A stretch of DNA of 64,000 nucleotides from Calothrix sp. NIES-4101 (GTDB lineage Bacteria; Cyanobacteriota; Cyanobacteriia; Cyanobacteriales; Nostocaceae): NCBI GenBank assembly GCA_004296455.1, contig AP018280.1, positions 5,816,794 through 5,880,793 of the forward strand, read 5' to 3'. The position numbers were made by a program, and so were the translations under genes. Positions 17,574 through 25,940 of the stretch are shown in pieces (position 1 is the first letter of the stretch; every line of letters starts with the position of its first letter). The notes beneath the pieces were generated by a model. The model made no database searches. It saw nothing but the letters and a program-made list of their open reading frames with translations, and was not told the origin of the DNA.

Positions 17574-18881
17574 ATGATATCAATTGAACCATTACAAAGA
17601 CTCCAAGTGACTGATGGTTTGCTCCTAACAGCAAATCTTTGGAGACAAGCTCATGAGTATCACCGTCAGCGTCAAAATATTTATTATCAATCATTACACC
17701 AAGCTGGCATTGTTTGGGGTTTGGGAGTGCATGTCATTAATCCACCTGAGGATATTGCCGGACAATATAAAGATAGACGGTGGTTGCAAATTCAACCTGG
17801 TTTAGCAATTGATGGTAAAGGGAATCCAATTATAGTTCCGCAACCTTTGGTTTTTCGGATTGCTTCGGAAGCCCCCGCAAAAGGTTCCCTAACAGTGTAT
17901 ATAGTAGTGAATTATGTAGACCCAGATAAATTACATAATCAAAGCGATCGCCAATTTGTTCAGGAAACTTTTCGCATTGATGAGAAGACGACACCTCCTA
18001 ATGGTACGGAAGTAGAATTATGTCGGATTTTGCTTACACCTGGTGAGGTTGAACTAGTCAATGCACTTGATGTTCTCCAACCCGGTATAAATAATCTAGA
18101 TTTACGTTATCGCAGTTGGGCGCAATTACGTATTCAAAAACAAGTTGTAGTGACATATCTAGCAGATTTGCAAAAAACAAATCCTAAAATTGTAGAGAAT
18201 CTTACCTATTTGATGCAGTCAATAACAGCTTTATACCCTGCAATGGGAGGAAAAACTATAGAAATAAGTAGCTTATCAGAGGCAGTAAATAAATTAGATA
18301 GCGATTTGCTTTATTTAACCTATGAGCAATTTTTGAGACTTAAGCTTGATGAAGCACAAGTTCAGAATTTACAGCAATATTTACAAAATGGAGCAAATCT
18401 ATTCATAGAGGTGGAAGAACCATTAGTAGAAGAATTGAGCTTTGTGAGACAACAATTACGGAATGCGATCGCAAATCTAACTCAAGAGCAAGAAAGTGCT
18501 TTGATTCGTCAAGAATTAGAAGCGGAATTACTAAGAGTTGACGAAAAGCTCTACCAACAATTATATCAAATTCAAGAGCCAATTCAGGAATTATCAAAAC
18601 AAATTGGTATTCCCATCACTAATTCTGCGACTCTCCCATCTCATCACCCTCTACGCACAGAACCTTTTCTATTTGCACAAATGCCAACCATAAAAAATTA
18701 TCCCATTCATTTATTTAATTGGGGAGGGATTATATTAGTTTTTGGCTCTCTTTCTAGTGGTTGGGGAATTGATGAAAATTTATCTATTTCAAGAGAAACA
18801 ATTCGTACTACTCAAGAAATGGGAATTAATATTTTACATTTTGCTTGGTATCGACATCAATTAATACAGTCTCAAAAGTAG
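17574..18881 (+). CDS. Injection-system accessory protein with DUF4159-like C-terminal domain
   Basis: A 435-residue protein. The N-terminal ~150 residues (MISIEPLQRLQVTDGLLLTANLW, GIVWGLGVHV, WLQIQPGLAIDGKGNPI) resemble conserved proteins that follow the tail-I gene in cyanobacterial eCIS loci, probably a baseplate or fibre-attachment component. The middle (about 205-285) has DLLYLTYEQFLRLKLDEAQV, then LQQYLQNGANLFIEV, matching the DUF4159 glutamine-amidotransferase-like fold, in which a late strand-loop carries 'GG.LF.D'. The catalytic residues of amidotransferases are not evident, so a structural or binding role is more likely. A coiled-coil region follows (about 290-350). No signal peptide or membrane segment was seen. 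Confidence 0.7.
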   Translation: MISIEPLQRLQVTDGLLLTANLWRQAHEYHRQRQNIYYQSLHQAGIVWGLGVHVINPPEDIAGQYKDRRWLQIQPGLAIDGKGNPIIVPQPLVFRIASEAPAKGSLTVYIVVNYVDPDKLHNQSDRQFVQETFRIDEKTTPPNGTEVELCRILLTPGEVELVNALDVLQPGINNLDLRYRSWAQLRIQKQVVVTYLADLQKTNPKIVENLTYLMQSITALYPAMGGKTIEISSLSEAVNKLDSDLLYLTYEQFLRLKLDEAQVQNLQQYLQNGANLFIEVEEPLVEELSFVRQQLRNAIANLTQEQESALIRQELEAELLRVDEKLYQQLYQIQEPIQELSKQIGIPITNSATLPSHHPLRTEPFLFAQMPTIKNYPIHLFNWGGIILVFGSLSSGWGIDENLSISRETIRTTQEMGINILHFAWYRHQLIQSQK

Positions 18882-19064
18882 ATAAATAGGCAATGTAGTA
18901 TTAATTATTAGTAGGAAGTAAAATTTACACAAGTGAGAAGATAAAAACGTAGAAATAAAACTGAATTAATCATAATTCGTAATTTTAATTATAGCAATTT
19001 CCTATTAATAAATGTACAACAATAAAACATGACAAATATGCTTATATATGAAGAGTAATCTACT

Positions 19065-20159
19065 ATGCTACAAAAATTGAAATTGGGATTTAAATTTACT
19101 TTGATATTAGGAATAGTTTTTATTATTGGTATTTGTTTGAGTGGCTTATTACTATCACATACAGCACAACAAAAAGCCGAACAACAAGTGGAAAAAAAAG
19201 CTTTTATTTTAATGGAGACAATGAATGCTGTAAGAGACTATACAACTAATCAAATTCAACCTTTATTATCCAAAACATGGGAAGTAGAGTCTAAGTTTAT
19301 TCCGGAAACTATACCAGCTTATTCTGCAAGACAGGTTTTTGAAAATTTACGCAGAAGTCCTAATTATAAAGATTTCTCTTATAAAGAAGCGACTTTAAAT
19401 CCAACTAATTTACGCGACAAGGCTGATGATTTTGAAGCGGACATAGTCCAAAAGTTTCGCAATAATCCAAGTATTCAAGAAGTTTCTGGTTTTCGTAAAA
19501 TTTCTGAAGATAATTTATTTTATGTTTCTCGTCCTCTGCGTATCACAAAAGATAGCTGTCTACGCTGTCACAGTTCACCAAATATAGCTCCTAAAAGCCA
19601 AATTAATACCTATGGCTCCGAGCATGGTTTTGGTTGGAAAAAAAATGAAGTGGTGGCTGCTCAAACAGTCTATATCACTGTTGAAGAAATATTTGAAAGT
19701 TACCAGCAACAACTTATATTAAGTGTAGGAATATTTATTGTTATTTTTACAATCATAGTTCTTTTAATTAATCTTTTACTCAAACATACTGTAATTCTTC
19801 CTCTCATCCCGATTGCTAGGGTTGCTCAAAAAATAAGTAATGATTATGTTGGCTCAGAAAAAGCAGAAGCATCAGACTTAAATAAATTAGATAAAGTTGC
19901 CAAGCGCTCTGATGAATTAGGACAGTTAGCAGCACTTTTTAGGAAAATGACTAACGTCGTATTAGAAAGAGAAGAATCTCTTCAAAAATTAGTACAACAA
20001 CTTCGTACTGAAAGTGATAGTGCCAAAAAAACTGCTTTAGTTAATTCAAAAGGTGGTATTAACGCAAATTTGCAAACTTTGCTTGAACGTTCTCAACAAG
20101 CAAGGAAAAATGTAGAATCATTACAAAATAAAAAGAATAAAGATGAAATTGCCAATTAA
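19065..20159 (+). CDS. Membrane-bound c-type haem sensor (Tll0287-like/DUF3365) with HAMP domain, no output domain
   Basis: A 364-residue bitopic membrane protein. TM1 is at about 10-32 and TM2 at about 222-246. The periplasmic or lumenal part has the DUF3365/Tll0287-like haem domain with CLRCH (C165, C168, H169), a c-type haem attachment site. A HAMP domain follows, ending RSDELGQLAALFRKM, then about 60 residues of coiled coil. No kinase, cyclase or chemotaxis domain is present, unlike most proteins with this sensor. The C-terminus ends with LQTLLERSQQARK, which recurs in the next gene. It sits inside the injection-system arm, so it may gate or report on the particle in response to redox or small ligands. 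That function is inference. Confidence 0.85.
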   Translation: MLQKLKLGFKFTLILGIVFIIGICLSGLLLSHTAQQKAEQQVEKKAFILMETMNAVRDYTTNQIQPLLSKTWEVESKFIPETIPAYSARQVFENLRRSPNYKDFSYKEATLNPTNLRDKADDFEADIVQKFRNNPSIQEVSGFRKISEDNLFYVSRPLRITKDSCLRCHSSPNIAPKSQINTYGSEHGFGWKKNEVVAAQTVYITVEEIFESYQQQLILSVGIFIVIFTIIVLLINLLLKHTVILPLIPIARVAQKISNDYVGSEKAEASDLNKLDKVAKRSDELGQLAALFRKMTNVVLEREESLQKLVQQLRTESDSAKKTALVNSKGGINANLQTLLERSQQARKNVESLQNKKNKDEIAN

Positions 20160-20245
20160 AAAATCTAGATACAAGCAAATAGATTTTATGCCTAAATAAA
20201 ATTTGTTATTTTATAACTCTTAAAATCCTAAGTGCTACCCAAAAT

Positions 20246-21646
20246 ATGCCTAAACTTTCTCTGAACAAGACTCTTCCTATTGCTTTTTTCATTCCCCTAT
20301 TAGCATGTGTAGGACTTTTGGGAGTTACAGCTGTCTTAACAGGACAAACTATGGCTAGTAAATTTTCCCAACATAGTATGGAAATACTTAGCGAGCAAAT
20401 TAAACAAAGGCTGAATAATTTTCTCGACACACCTCATATTATTAATCAACTCAATACTGATGCAGTTGAGATAGGGCAGTTAGATTTACAAAATAATAAA
20501 AATATAGAAATGTTATTATGGCATCAAATTCAAGCATTCAAGGAGGTTAATGGCATTCAATTTGGCTCTGAAGTTAATGGAGAATTATACAGCGTTGTCC
20601 AAGAAGAAAAAAAAGGAGAAGTCTCATATAATATTGCTGATTCTTCTACCAATATGGATGCTGTTGTTTACTCAACTAATGAGAGGGGAGATAGAGGTAA
20701 GGAAATAAGTAGGATTTCTAAGTATGATGCTCGGAAACGTGAATGGTATAAAATAGCTGTCGAAACTGGCAAGTCGATTTGGACACCAATTTTTCCCAAG
20801 CAAACTACTAAAAATATGCAACTACGCTTATCAGCAGTAAAACCTGTTTACTCTCGCAAAAATAGTAAACTTTTGGGAGTCTTGGCTGTAGACTTTTTGC
20901 TAAATCAAATTAGTGAATTTTTAGTTGAAATTACGAATAGAACTTCTAGAGAAATTTTTATTGTTGAGCCGAGTGGTAAATTAATTGCAGCTTCTACAAA
21001 CATAAAAGTATTTGATGATAAAGGCAATCAGTTCCAAGCAAAAAATTTTAGTCAAGAACCTTTAATTAAAGCCACATCTGAGTATATAGAAAAAACAATT
21101 CCTGGTGGTTTTGCTAATATTACCGGACAAAAGAACTTAAGATTTTATTCACCTGATCGCGAATTAAAACTAGTAAAAATTACCAAGTTTGTCGATGATG
21201 ATCAACAATATAAAGGTCTAGATTGGCTAGTGGTTATAGTTGTACCAGAAAAAGAATTTATGCAAGATGTAAATAGGGTAAAAATCTTTGCATTTGTGAT
21301 GGGATTAGGTGTTGTGGTATTGAGCTTGTTTTTAGGAGTTCTAGTAACACGATGGTTAGCTAAACCAATTGTGGGACTTAGCCATGCAGCAGAAAAAATT
21401 ACTTCTGAGGAATTTGATTTAACTAATTTGGAAAAAATACTTACACCAATTACTAAACGTTCAGATGAATTAGGAGAATTAGCAGAGGTTTTTCAAAAAA
21501 TGGCACAAGAAGTATACGAGCGAGAAATTAATTTAAAAAATAAGGTCAATCAATTAGCGGATAAAGCAAATAAAGCAACGCTAGCTAAACAGTCAGACGT
21601 ACAAGCATTATTAGCGCGATCGCAAAAAGCTAGGGATAGACTTTAA
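20246..21646 (+). CDS. Membrane dCache-HAMP sensor without output domain
   Basis: A 466-residue membrane protein. TM1 is at about 9-32. A double Cache sensor domain follows (about 40-335; typical pieces are YDARKREWYKIAVETGKSIWTPIF and LGVLAVDFLLNQISEFL). TM2 is at about 343-365, followed by HAMP (VTRWLAKPIVGLSHAAEKI to RSDELGELAEVFQKM). It then ends in a coiled coil closing with VQALLARSQKARDR, the same tail as the haem sensor just upstream. dCache domains bind amino acids or other small ligands in chemoreceptors and kinases. Here again there is no output domain. The matched HAMP ends and tails suggest that both proteins signal to one shared partner, perhaps the injection-system baseplate. 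The gap to the upstream gene is 86 bp. Confidence 0.87.
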   Translation: MPKLSLNKTLPIAFFIPLLACVGLLGVTAVLTGQTMASKFSQHSMEILSEQIKQRLNNFLDTPHIINQLNTDAVEIGQLDLQNNKNIEMLLWHQIQAFKEVNGIQFGSEVNGELYSVVQEEKKGEVSYNIADSSTNMDAVVYSTNERGDRGKEISRISKYDARKREWYKIAVETGKSIWTPIFPKQTTKNMQLRLSAVKPVYSRKNSKLLGVLAVDFLLNQISEFLVEITNRTSREIFIVEPSGKLIAASTNIKVFDDKGNQFQAKNFSQEPLIKATSEYIEKTIPGGFANITGQKNLRFYSPDRELKLVKITKFVDDDQQYKGLDWLVVIVVPEKEFMQDVNRVKIFAFVMGLGVVVLSLFLGVLVTRWLAKPIVGLSHAAEKITSEEFDLTNLEKILTPITKRSDELGELAEVFQKMAQEVYEREINLKNKVNQLADKANKATLAKQSDVQALLARSQKARDRL

Positions 21647-21690
21647 TTAGATATCAAGCAAAAAATAACTAAATAAATTAATAAATAAAA

Positions 21691-23928
21691 ATGCTAAAAT
21701 CCAAAGACAAAATTTTAACTAAAATCGATACTAATCAGTTGCAATATCAACAAGATGGAGTATCTTTTGATGTGATAGTCATCAATAACAGTGATGACTT
21801 TGCAACTTTTCAAGTAGAACTATTAGCTGATATTGCAAAAGGAAATATTCACGACGATTGGTACACAATATCTCCCGATGTTTGTACTAAAAAACCACCT
21901 GGAGATTCGACAACATTTTCTATTCGCATAATTGATATTCCCAAACGTGGTTTTGCAGGGGTAATGACTTTGACTGTCAGGGTATTTTCTTTAGAATTAC
22001 CCGCATCAGAAGAAAGTCGTCAGGTAATTAGACTATTAATTCCTGGTGATGGAATTCCTGCACCGCAAATCGAATTGCTTAGTCAAGAATTTAATCGCTA
22101 TCCAGGTGAAATTTTTCAAATACCCATTTCCATAGAAAGTTTGAGTCAAAAACCAAGTAGGATTACTCTGCGTTTAAATGGTCTAGATTTATCTTGGTTC
22201 CCTAAAGGTAGAGAAAGGGATTTAAGACTTTCAGGAGGTAGTAAAATTAGGGAAGTATTTGAGTGCCAAATACCTAGTGATTTCATACTTGCAGAAAGTA
22301 AAAATTATAATTTTACAATTGAAGTTTCTCAGTTAGATACTGCTACTGTTCAGGTTAGTGGTGTTGTCAAGGTATTACCACGAGGTTATGTTGAATTTAG
22401 TTGTAAAAAAGCAATTCCTTTACTTACTAATGTAGAATTACCTAAGAAAAATCGATGGTTATTTTGGCAGCAAATTTTTGCTAGTCAAAAATTTTCCATG
22501 CAATTTGACAATCAAAGTAATCTTTGCCAAGAAACAAATATTAAAGTCATTGACTTAGAAGCATTATATAAAAAAACTCTCAAGTTTCCATTTTTATTTA
22601 AGTTTGGGAATGGAAAAAAGAGCCAAATTCAGGAAAATATTTTAGAGACTGAAGTAAAAGAAAAACAAAATAGTTTATTGACATGGGAAATTTTTCCCGA
22701 ACAAGCTAACTTAAGTTTGAACGAACCGACAGTTTTTAACTTAAAGGTGCAGCACAAACGACCTTGGTTTGGTTGGACGAAACTAAAATACATCCAAGCA
22801 CAAGCTATAACTTCAGACGATCGCATTGAAATTCGTAACGATACTCAAACCCTGGAATTAGCTGTTCCTCCAATATTACCTCTATGGTTGCAGCTAGGAG
22901 GACTTTTGTTGGGGTTTTTAATCGCTTCAACAGTTGTAAATCGTTCATTTTGGCTAGAACAACAACATAGTCAACCAGTGAATTCGCTGCACTTAAGTGG
23001 ACTGGGCAGGGAAGTTGTCAGTGGTTCCAACGACCAAACTATTCGACGTTGGTTAGTCCAAGATAATAATATGCGTCCTTTGGGTGTATTGGTACGTGCA
23101 GATAAAGCAGTACGGGTTGTGCGTTACCGTCCAGTCAATAATGACCAAATCGCCATTGGCTTTGAAAACGGTGAAATTCAACTGGTAAATTTACTATCGG
23201 GTGAAGCTTCTTTACCTTGGAGTAGTAACAACCAAAAAGATGACCGAGTATTCGACTTAGTATTTACCAAAGATTCCCGTTCTCTGTTTAGCGGTCATGG
23301 TAGTGGTATGGTGTGGCAATGGAACATTCAGGATGGAGTTCCCTTAAATCAACGCATACAGCGTTCTGTACAAGTTGGATTTGCGGTTAATAGTTTAGCG
23401 CTAGTCGGAGCAGATGAAAATCATCTTGCGATCGCAGGTAGATTTAATCAACTTACCCTGTGGAATCTGAAAACTAATCGACTTCAACCAGTGAAAAATT
23501 ACGGTGTTGGTAGTCAAGAAAATTACATCAATAGTATTGCTACTGTCGATAAAAAACCCTATATAATAGCAACTGCCGATAATCAAGGTAGTATAAAAAC
23601 TTGGAATTTGCGTTCTTGCCTCACAGGAAAAGATAATTGTGAATTAATCGAAGAATGGGCTCCCGACAAACAAGCAATTCGGTCTGTAGCTTTTAGTTCC
23701 GATGGTTGTTATTTAGCTAGTGCAGGAGACAACGGTCAAGCGATTTTATGGTCATTAAATAGTAAAGGAGAACGCAGAGGTGATGGTCAAGTGATTTATC
23801 AATCATCAAAGCCATTAAAGAGTATCGATATAAACCGCGATCGCAATCAATTATTAATTACTACTGCTGGTGATGACCCGCAAGTTAGGTTGCATCGTAT
23901 CACAAAAGCAATTTCCAGTTGTCAATAA
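21691..23928 (+). CDS. Ig-like/TM/WD40 membrane protein of the injection-system locus
   Basis: A 745-residue protein. Residues 1-390 are beta-rich Ig-like repeats (FDVIVINNSDDFATFQVEL, IQIPISIESLSQKPSRITL-type patterns). A single strong membrane segment follows at about 393-416 (LWLQLGGLLLGFLIAST). A WD40 propeller occupies about 425-740 with blades such as VSGSNDQTIRRW, LFSGHGSGMVWQW, IATADNQGSIKTW and LASAGDNGQAILW. There is no signal peptide, so the Ig part may be cytoplasmic with the propeller across the membrane, or the reverse. Related cyanobacterial injection systems are anchored to thylakoid membranes. This Ig-TM-propeller architecture in the baseplate arm makes it a candidate anchor, which is inference. 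Confidence 0.8.
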   Translation: MLKSKDKILTKIDTNQLQYQQDGVSFDVIVINNSDDFATFQVELLADIAKGNIHDDWYTISPDVCTKKPPGDSTTFSIRIIDIPKRGFAGVMTLTVRVFSLELPASEESRQVIRLLIPGDGIPAPQIELLSQEFNRYPGEIFQIPISIESLSQKPSRITLRLNGLDLSWFPKGRERDLRLSGGSKIREVFECQIPSDFILAESKNYNFTIEVSQLDTATVQVSGVVKVLPRGYVEFSCKKAIPLLTNVELPKKNRWLFWQQIFASQKFSMQFDNQSNLCQETNIKVIDLEALYKKTLKFPFLFKFGNGKKSQIQENILETEVKEKQNSLLTWEIFPEQANLSLNEPTVFNLKVQHKRPWFGWTKLKYIQAQAITSDDRIEIRNDTQTLELAVPPILPLWLQLGGLLLGFLIASTVVNRSFWLEQQHSQPVNSLHLSGLGREVVSGSNDQTIRRWLVQDNNMRPLGVLVRADKAVRVVRYRPVNNDQIAIGFENGEIQLVNLLSGEASLPWSSNNQKDDRVFDLVFTKDSRSLFSGHGSGMVWQWNIQDGVPLNQRIQRSVQVGFAVNSLALVGADENHLAIAGRFNQLTLWNLKTNRLQPVKNYGVGSQENYINSIATVDKKPYIIATADNQGSIKTWNLRSCLTGKDNCELIEEWAPDKQAIRSVAFSSDGCYLASAGDNGQAILWSLNSKGERRGDGQVIYQSSKPLKSIDINRDRNQLLITTAGDDPQVRLHRITKAISSCQ

Positions 23929-23933
23929 ATTTG

Positions 23934-24003
23934 CAGAAGGGAAGTGTGGGAAGTGTTGAAAATATGCTTTCTCCCCCATCTCCCTCTCTTCCCCATCTCC
24001 CCT
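23934..24003 (-). repeat. Polypurine/polypyrimidine palindromic repeat, copy B
   Basis: The minus strand reads GGGGAGATGGGG, further GGGAGATGG units, a CATATTTTCAA core and ACTTCCCACACTTCCC. This is the same layout and core as 5534-5646 in the opposite orientation. It fills the gap before the split Ig-TM gene. Confidence 0.65.
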
Positions 24004-24011
24004 AATTCCCA

Positions 24012-24812
24012 ATGGTCAACAATAACTTAAACTCAGCACTTTCAACTTTCAACTTCGACACAAACGATCGCTTACAAAATTTAGCGATTAAACCATTAGC
24101 TGTAATTATTAGCGCTTCCGGTCAAGATAATGTCACACCTGGTTCAACCTTTAACCTCAGCATGATGGTGACAAATAAAGGGAATCAAAGCGCTGTTATT
24201 GAAGTTTATATTCAAGAAGAATCAAAAGGATTGCGGCAGTGGTGTAAGTCAGGACAAAAACTCTTGGCATTGGGTAGCGATCGCAGTGAAGAGGTGATTT
24301 TTGAATTTGATATACCTGTAGACACTCTGCCAGGACTTTATAACTATATCGTTGTAGTTGATGCTCCCGACGATTACCCAGAGTATACGCCAATTCAATA
24401 CCAACAATATCTGCAAATTGTTCCAGCCACTGCCGATATTATTAATTCTAGTGACCCCACATTTATTTCATACCCAACCACTTCTCCAGATAGCCCATCA
24501 ATTATTCAACCAGGAGGAGCGCTAGCAGTTCAGATTTTAGTGCAAAATAGAGGCGATCGCGTTGATAAATTTCGCCTTGTTTGTGAAGATTTGCCCAAAA
24601 ATTGGGTAACTATCACCTATCCACAGGCTTTTCAAGGTACAGGATTAATTATTGAAACTGATTGTCTCAATCTCAACCCAGGTGAAAACGGACAAATTTC
24701 TCTATTAATTAATCCCCCCATCAACACCCTTGCAGGTAAATATATTCCCACAATGCGTCTGCATTCGGAGAATAACCCGGAATTGAAATTATTAGACATC
24801 TCCAAAATATAA
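24012..24812 (+). pseudogene. 5' part of an Ig-like membrane protein gene disrupted by an IS element
   Basis: The 266-codon fragment starts MVNNNLNSALSTFNF and encodes two Ig/CARDB-like domains (VTPGSTFNLSMMVTNKGNQSAVIEVYI and IIQPGGALAVQILVQNRGDRVDKFRL). Host sequence ends at codon 262 (Asp); the last four codons and the stop come from the inserted element. Removing the element with one target copy joins this frame directly to the frame at 25941-27725, giving a protein of about 855 residues. The fragment might still be made as a soluble Ig protein without its membrane segment. Confidence 0.85.
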
Positions 24813-25935
24813 ATATTTTGTGGTAAAAGAATATAATAGGGTCTTTTTAGCACAAAAAAATGAGCGATATACTGAATTACATCGAAGAGCATCCTCAAGA
24901 GACAAAACGATTAATTGGTTTAAATTATACTGAACTAGAAAATCTGATTAAAAATGCAGAAATCTTGCATAACGAGAAACAAGTTTTACTAGAAAATAAA
25001 AAAGTGAGACTAATTGAAAAAGGTGGTGGAAGACAGCCAATATTATCGACTAAAGAACAAGTGATATTGACTTTAGTTTATCTCCGGCATCTGATGACGT
25101 TTCAAGTGATTGGTATTCAATTTGGAGTCAGCGAATCAACAGCAAATTCGACTTTTCACTATTGGTTGCCATTGTTAAGAGATTTATTACCTTCTAGTTT
25201 GCTTGAACAAGTAAAAAAAAATGATACTGACTACGAAACAGTTCAAGAAATTTTAACCGACTACGAATTAATTATAGATAGCTATGAGCAAGTCAGGGAA
25301 AGACCTGGACACAATAAAGAGCAGGAAAAATATTACTCTGGAAAGGCATGTAAACATACATTTAAAACTCAAATGGCTATCCTGCCAAATTCTCGTGATA
25401 TTGTTGATGTCGTGGCTGGTGAGCCTGGACCGAAACATGACATAACTTTGTTTCGAGAAAATAGGGATAATTTCCATCCAAAGCAAAGATTTAAAGGTGA
25501 CTTAGCTTATCAAGGAGAAGATTTAATTGACACTCCAATTAAAAAACCAAAAAATGGGAAGTTAACAGTTGAACAAAAACAACAAAATAAGAAATTTTCA
25601 TCTAAAAGGGTATTGGTAGAACACCGAATCCGTTCGGTAAAGATATTCCGAGTTGTCCAAGAAAGATTTAGACTTAAACCTCAAAAATATGAGCAAGTAA
25701 TTCTGACTGTTTGTGGATTAGTAAGATTGAGAATTAAAGCGCTGATATTACCAAATGTAATAAATCTTTCGGCATCTGGCTAAAATTCGTGCAGAATTTT
25801 ACATATTTTTGCCCTATTACTATCATCAAATATATCAAATCCCTATTTTATCGTATCTAATTGCGAAAAAATCATAGTTGCATTTACAGACTGAAAGCTT
25901 TTGATAGCAGGGGTTTGGTATTTATTGGAGATGTC
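24795..25935 (+). mobile_element. IS5-like insertion sequence inside the Ig-TM gene
   Basis: A 1141-bp element with perfect 11-bp terminal inverted repeats: GACATCTCCAA at 24795-24805 and TTGGAGATGTC at 25925-25935. It is flanked by direct repeats TATTA (24790-24794 and 25936-25940); a TA duplication is also compatible, because the repeated string extends to TATTAGAC by chance or by homology. A second, subterminal inverted pair, TAATAGGG (24834-24841) and CCCTATTA (25812-25819), surrounds the transposase more tightly. Nesting of an IS in a shorter inverted-repeat element is therefore possible. Confidence 0.85.
24860..25783 (+). CDS. DDE transposase, IS5-like (HTH_Tnp_4 plus DDE_Tnp_4 type)
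   Basis: A 307-residue transposase that appears intact. The N-terminal ~110 residues carry the helix-turn-helix region (LSTKEQVILTLVYLRHLMTF, FGVSESTANSTFHYWLPLL). The DDE domain follows with first Asp near residue 140 (IIDSYEQVRERP), YYSGKACKHTFKTQ, second Asp in GDLAYQG and Glu in VLVEHRIRSVK. The three catalytic residues are present, so the element may be active. A remnant almost identical to its last ~45 codons lies at 30251-30378, showing that at least one more copy existed nearby. The exact IS group cannot be set without a database. Confidence 0.9.
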   Translation: MSDILNYIEEHPQETKRLIGLNYTELENLIKNAEILHNEKQVLLENKKVRLIEKGGGRQPILSTKEQVILTLVYLRHLMTFQVIGIQFGVSESTANSTFHYWLPLLRDLLPSSLLEQVKKNDTDYETVQEILTDYELIIDSYEQVRERPGHNKEQEKYYSGKACKHTFKTQMAILPNSRDIVDVVAGEPGPKHDITLFRENRDNFHPKQRFKGDLAYQGEDLIDTPIKKPKNGKLTVEQKQQNKKFSSKRVLVEHRIRSVKIFRVVQERFRLKPQKYEQVILTVCGLVRLRIKALILPNVINLSASG

Positions 25936-25940
25936 TATTA

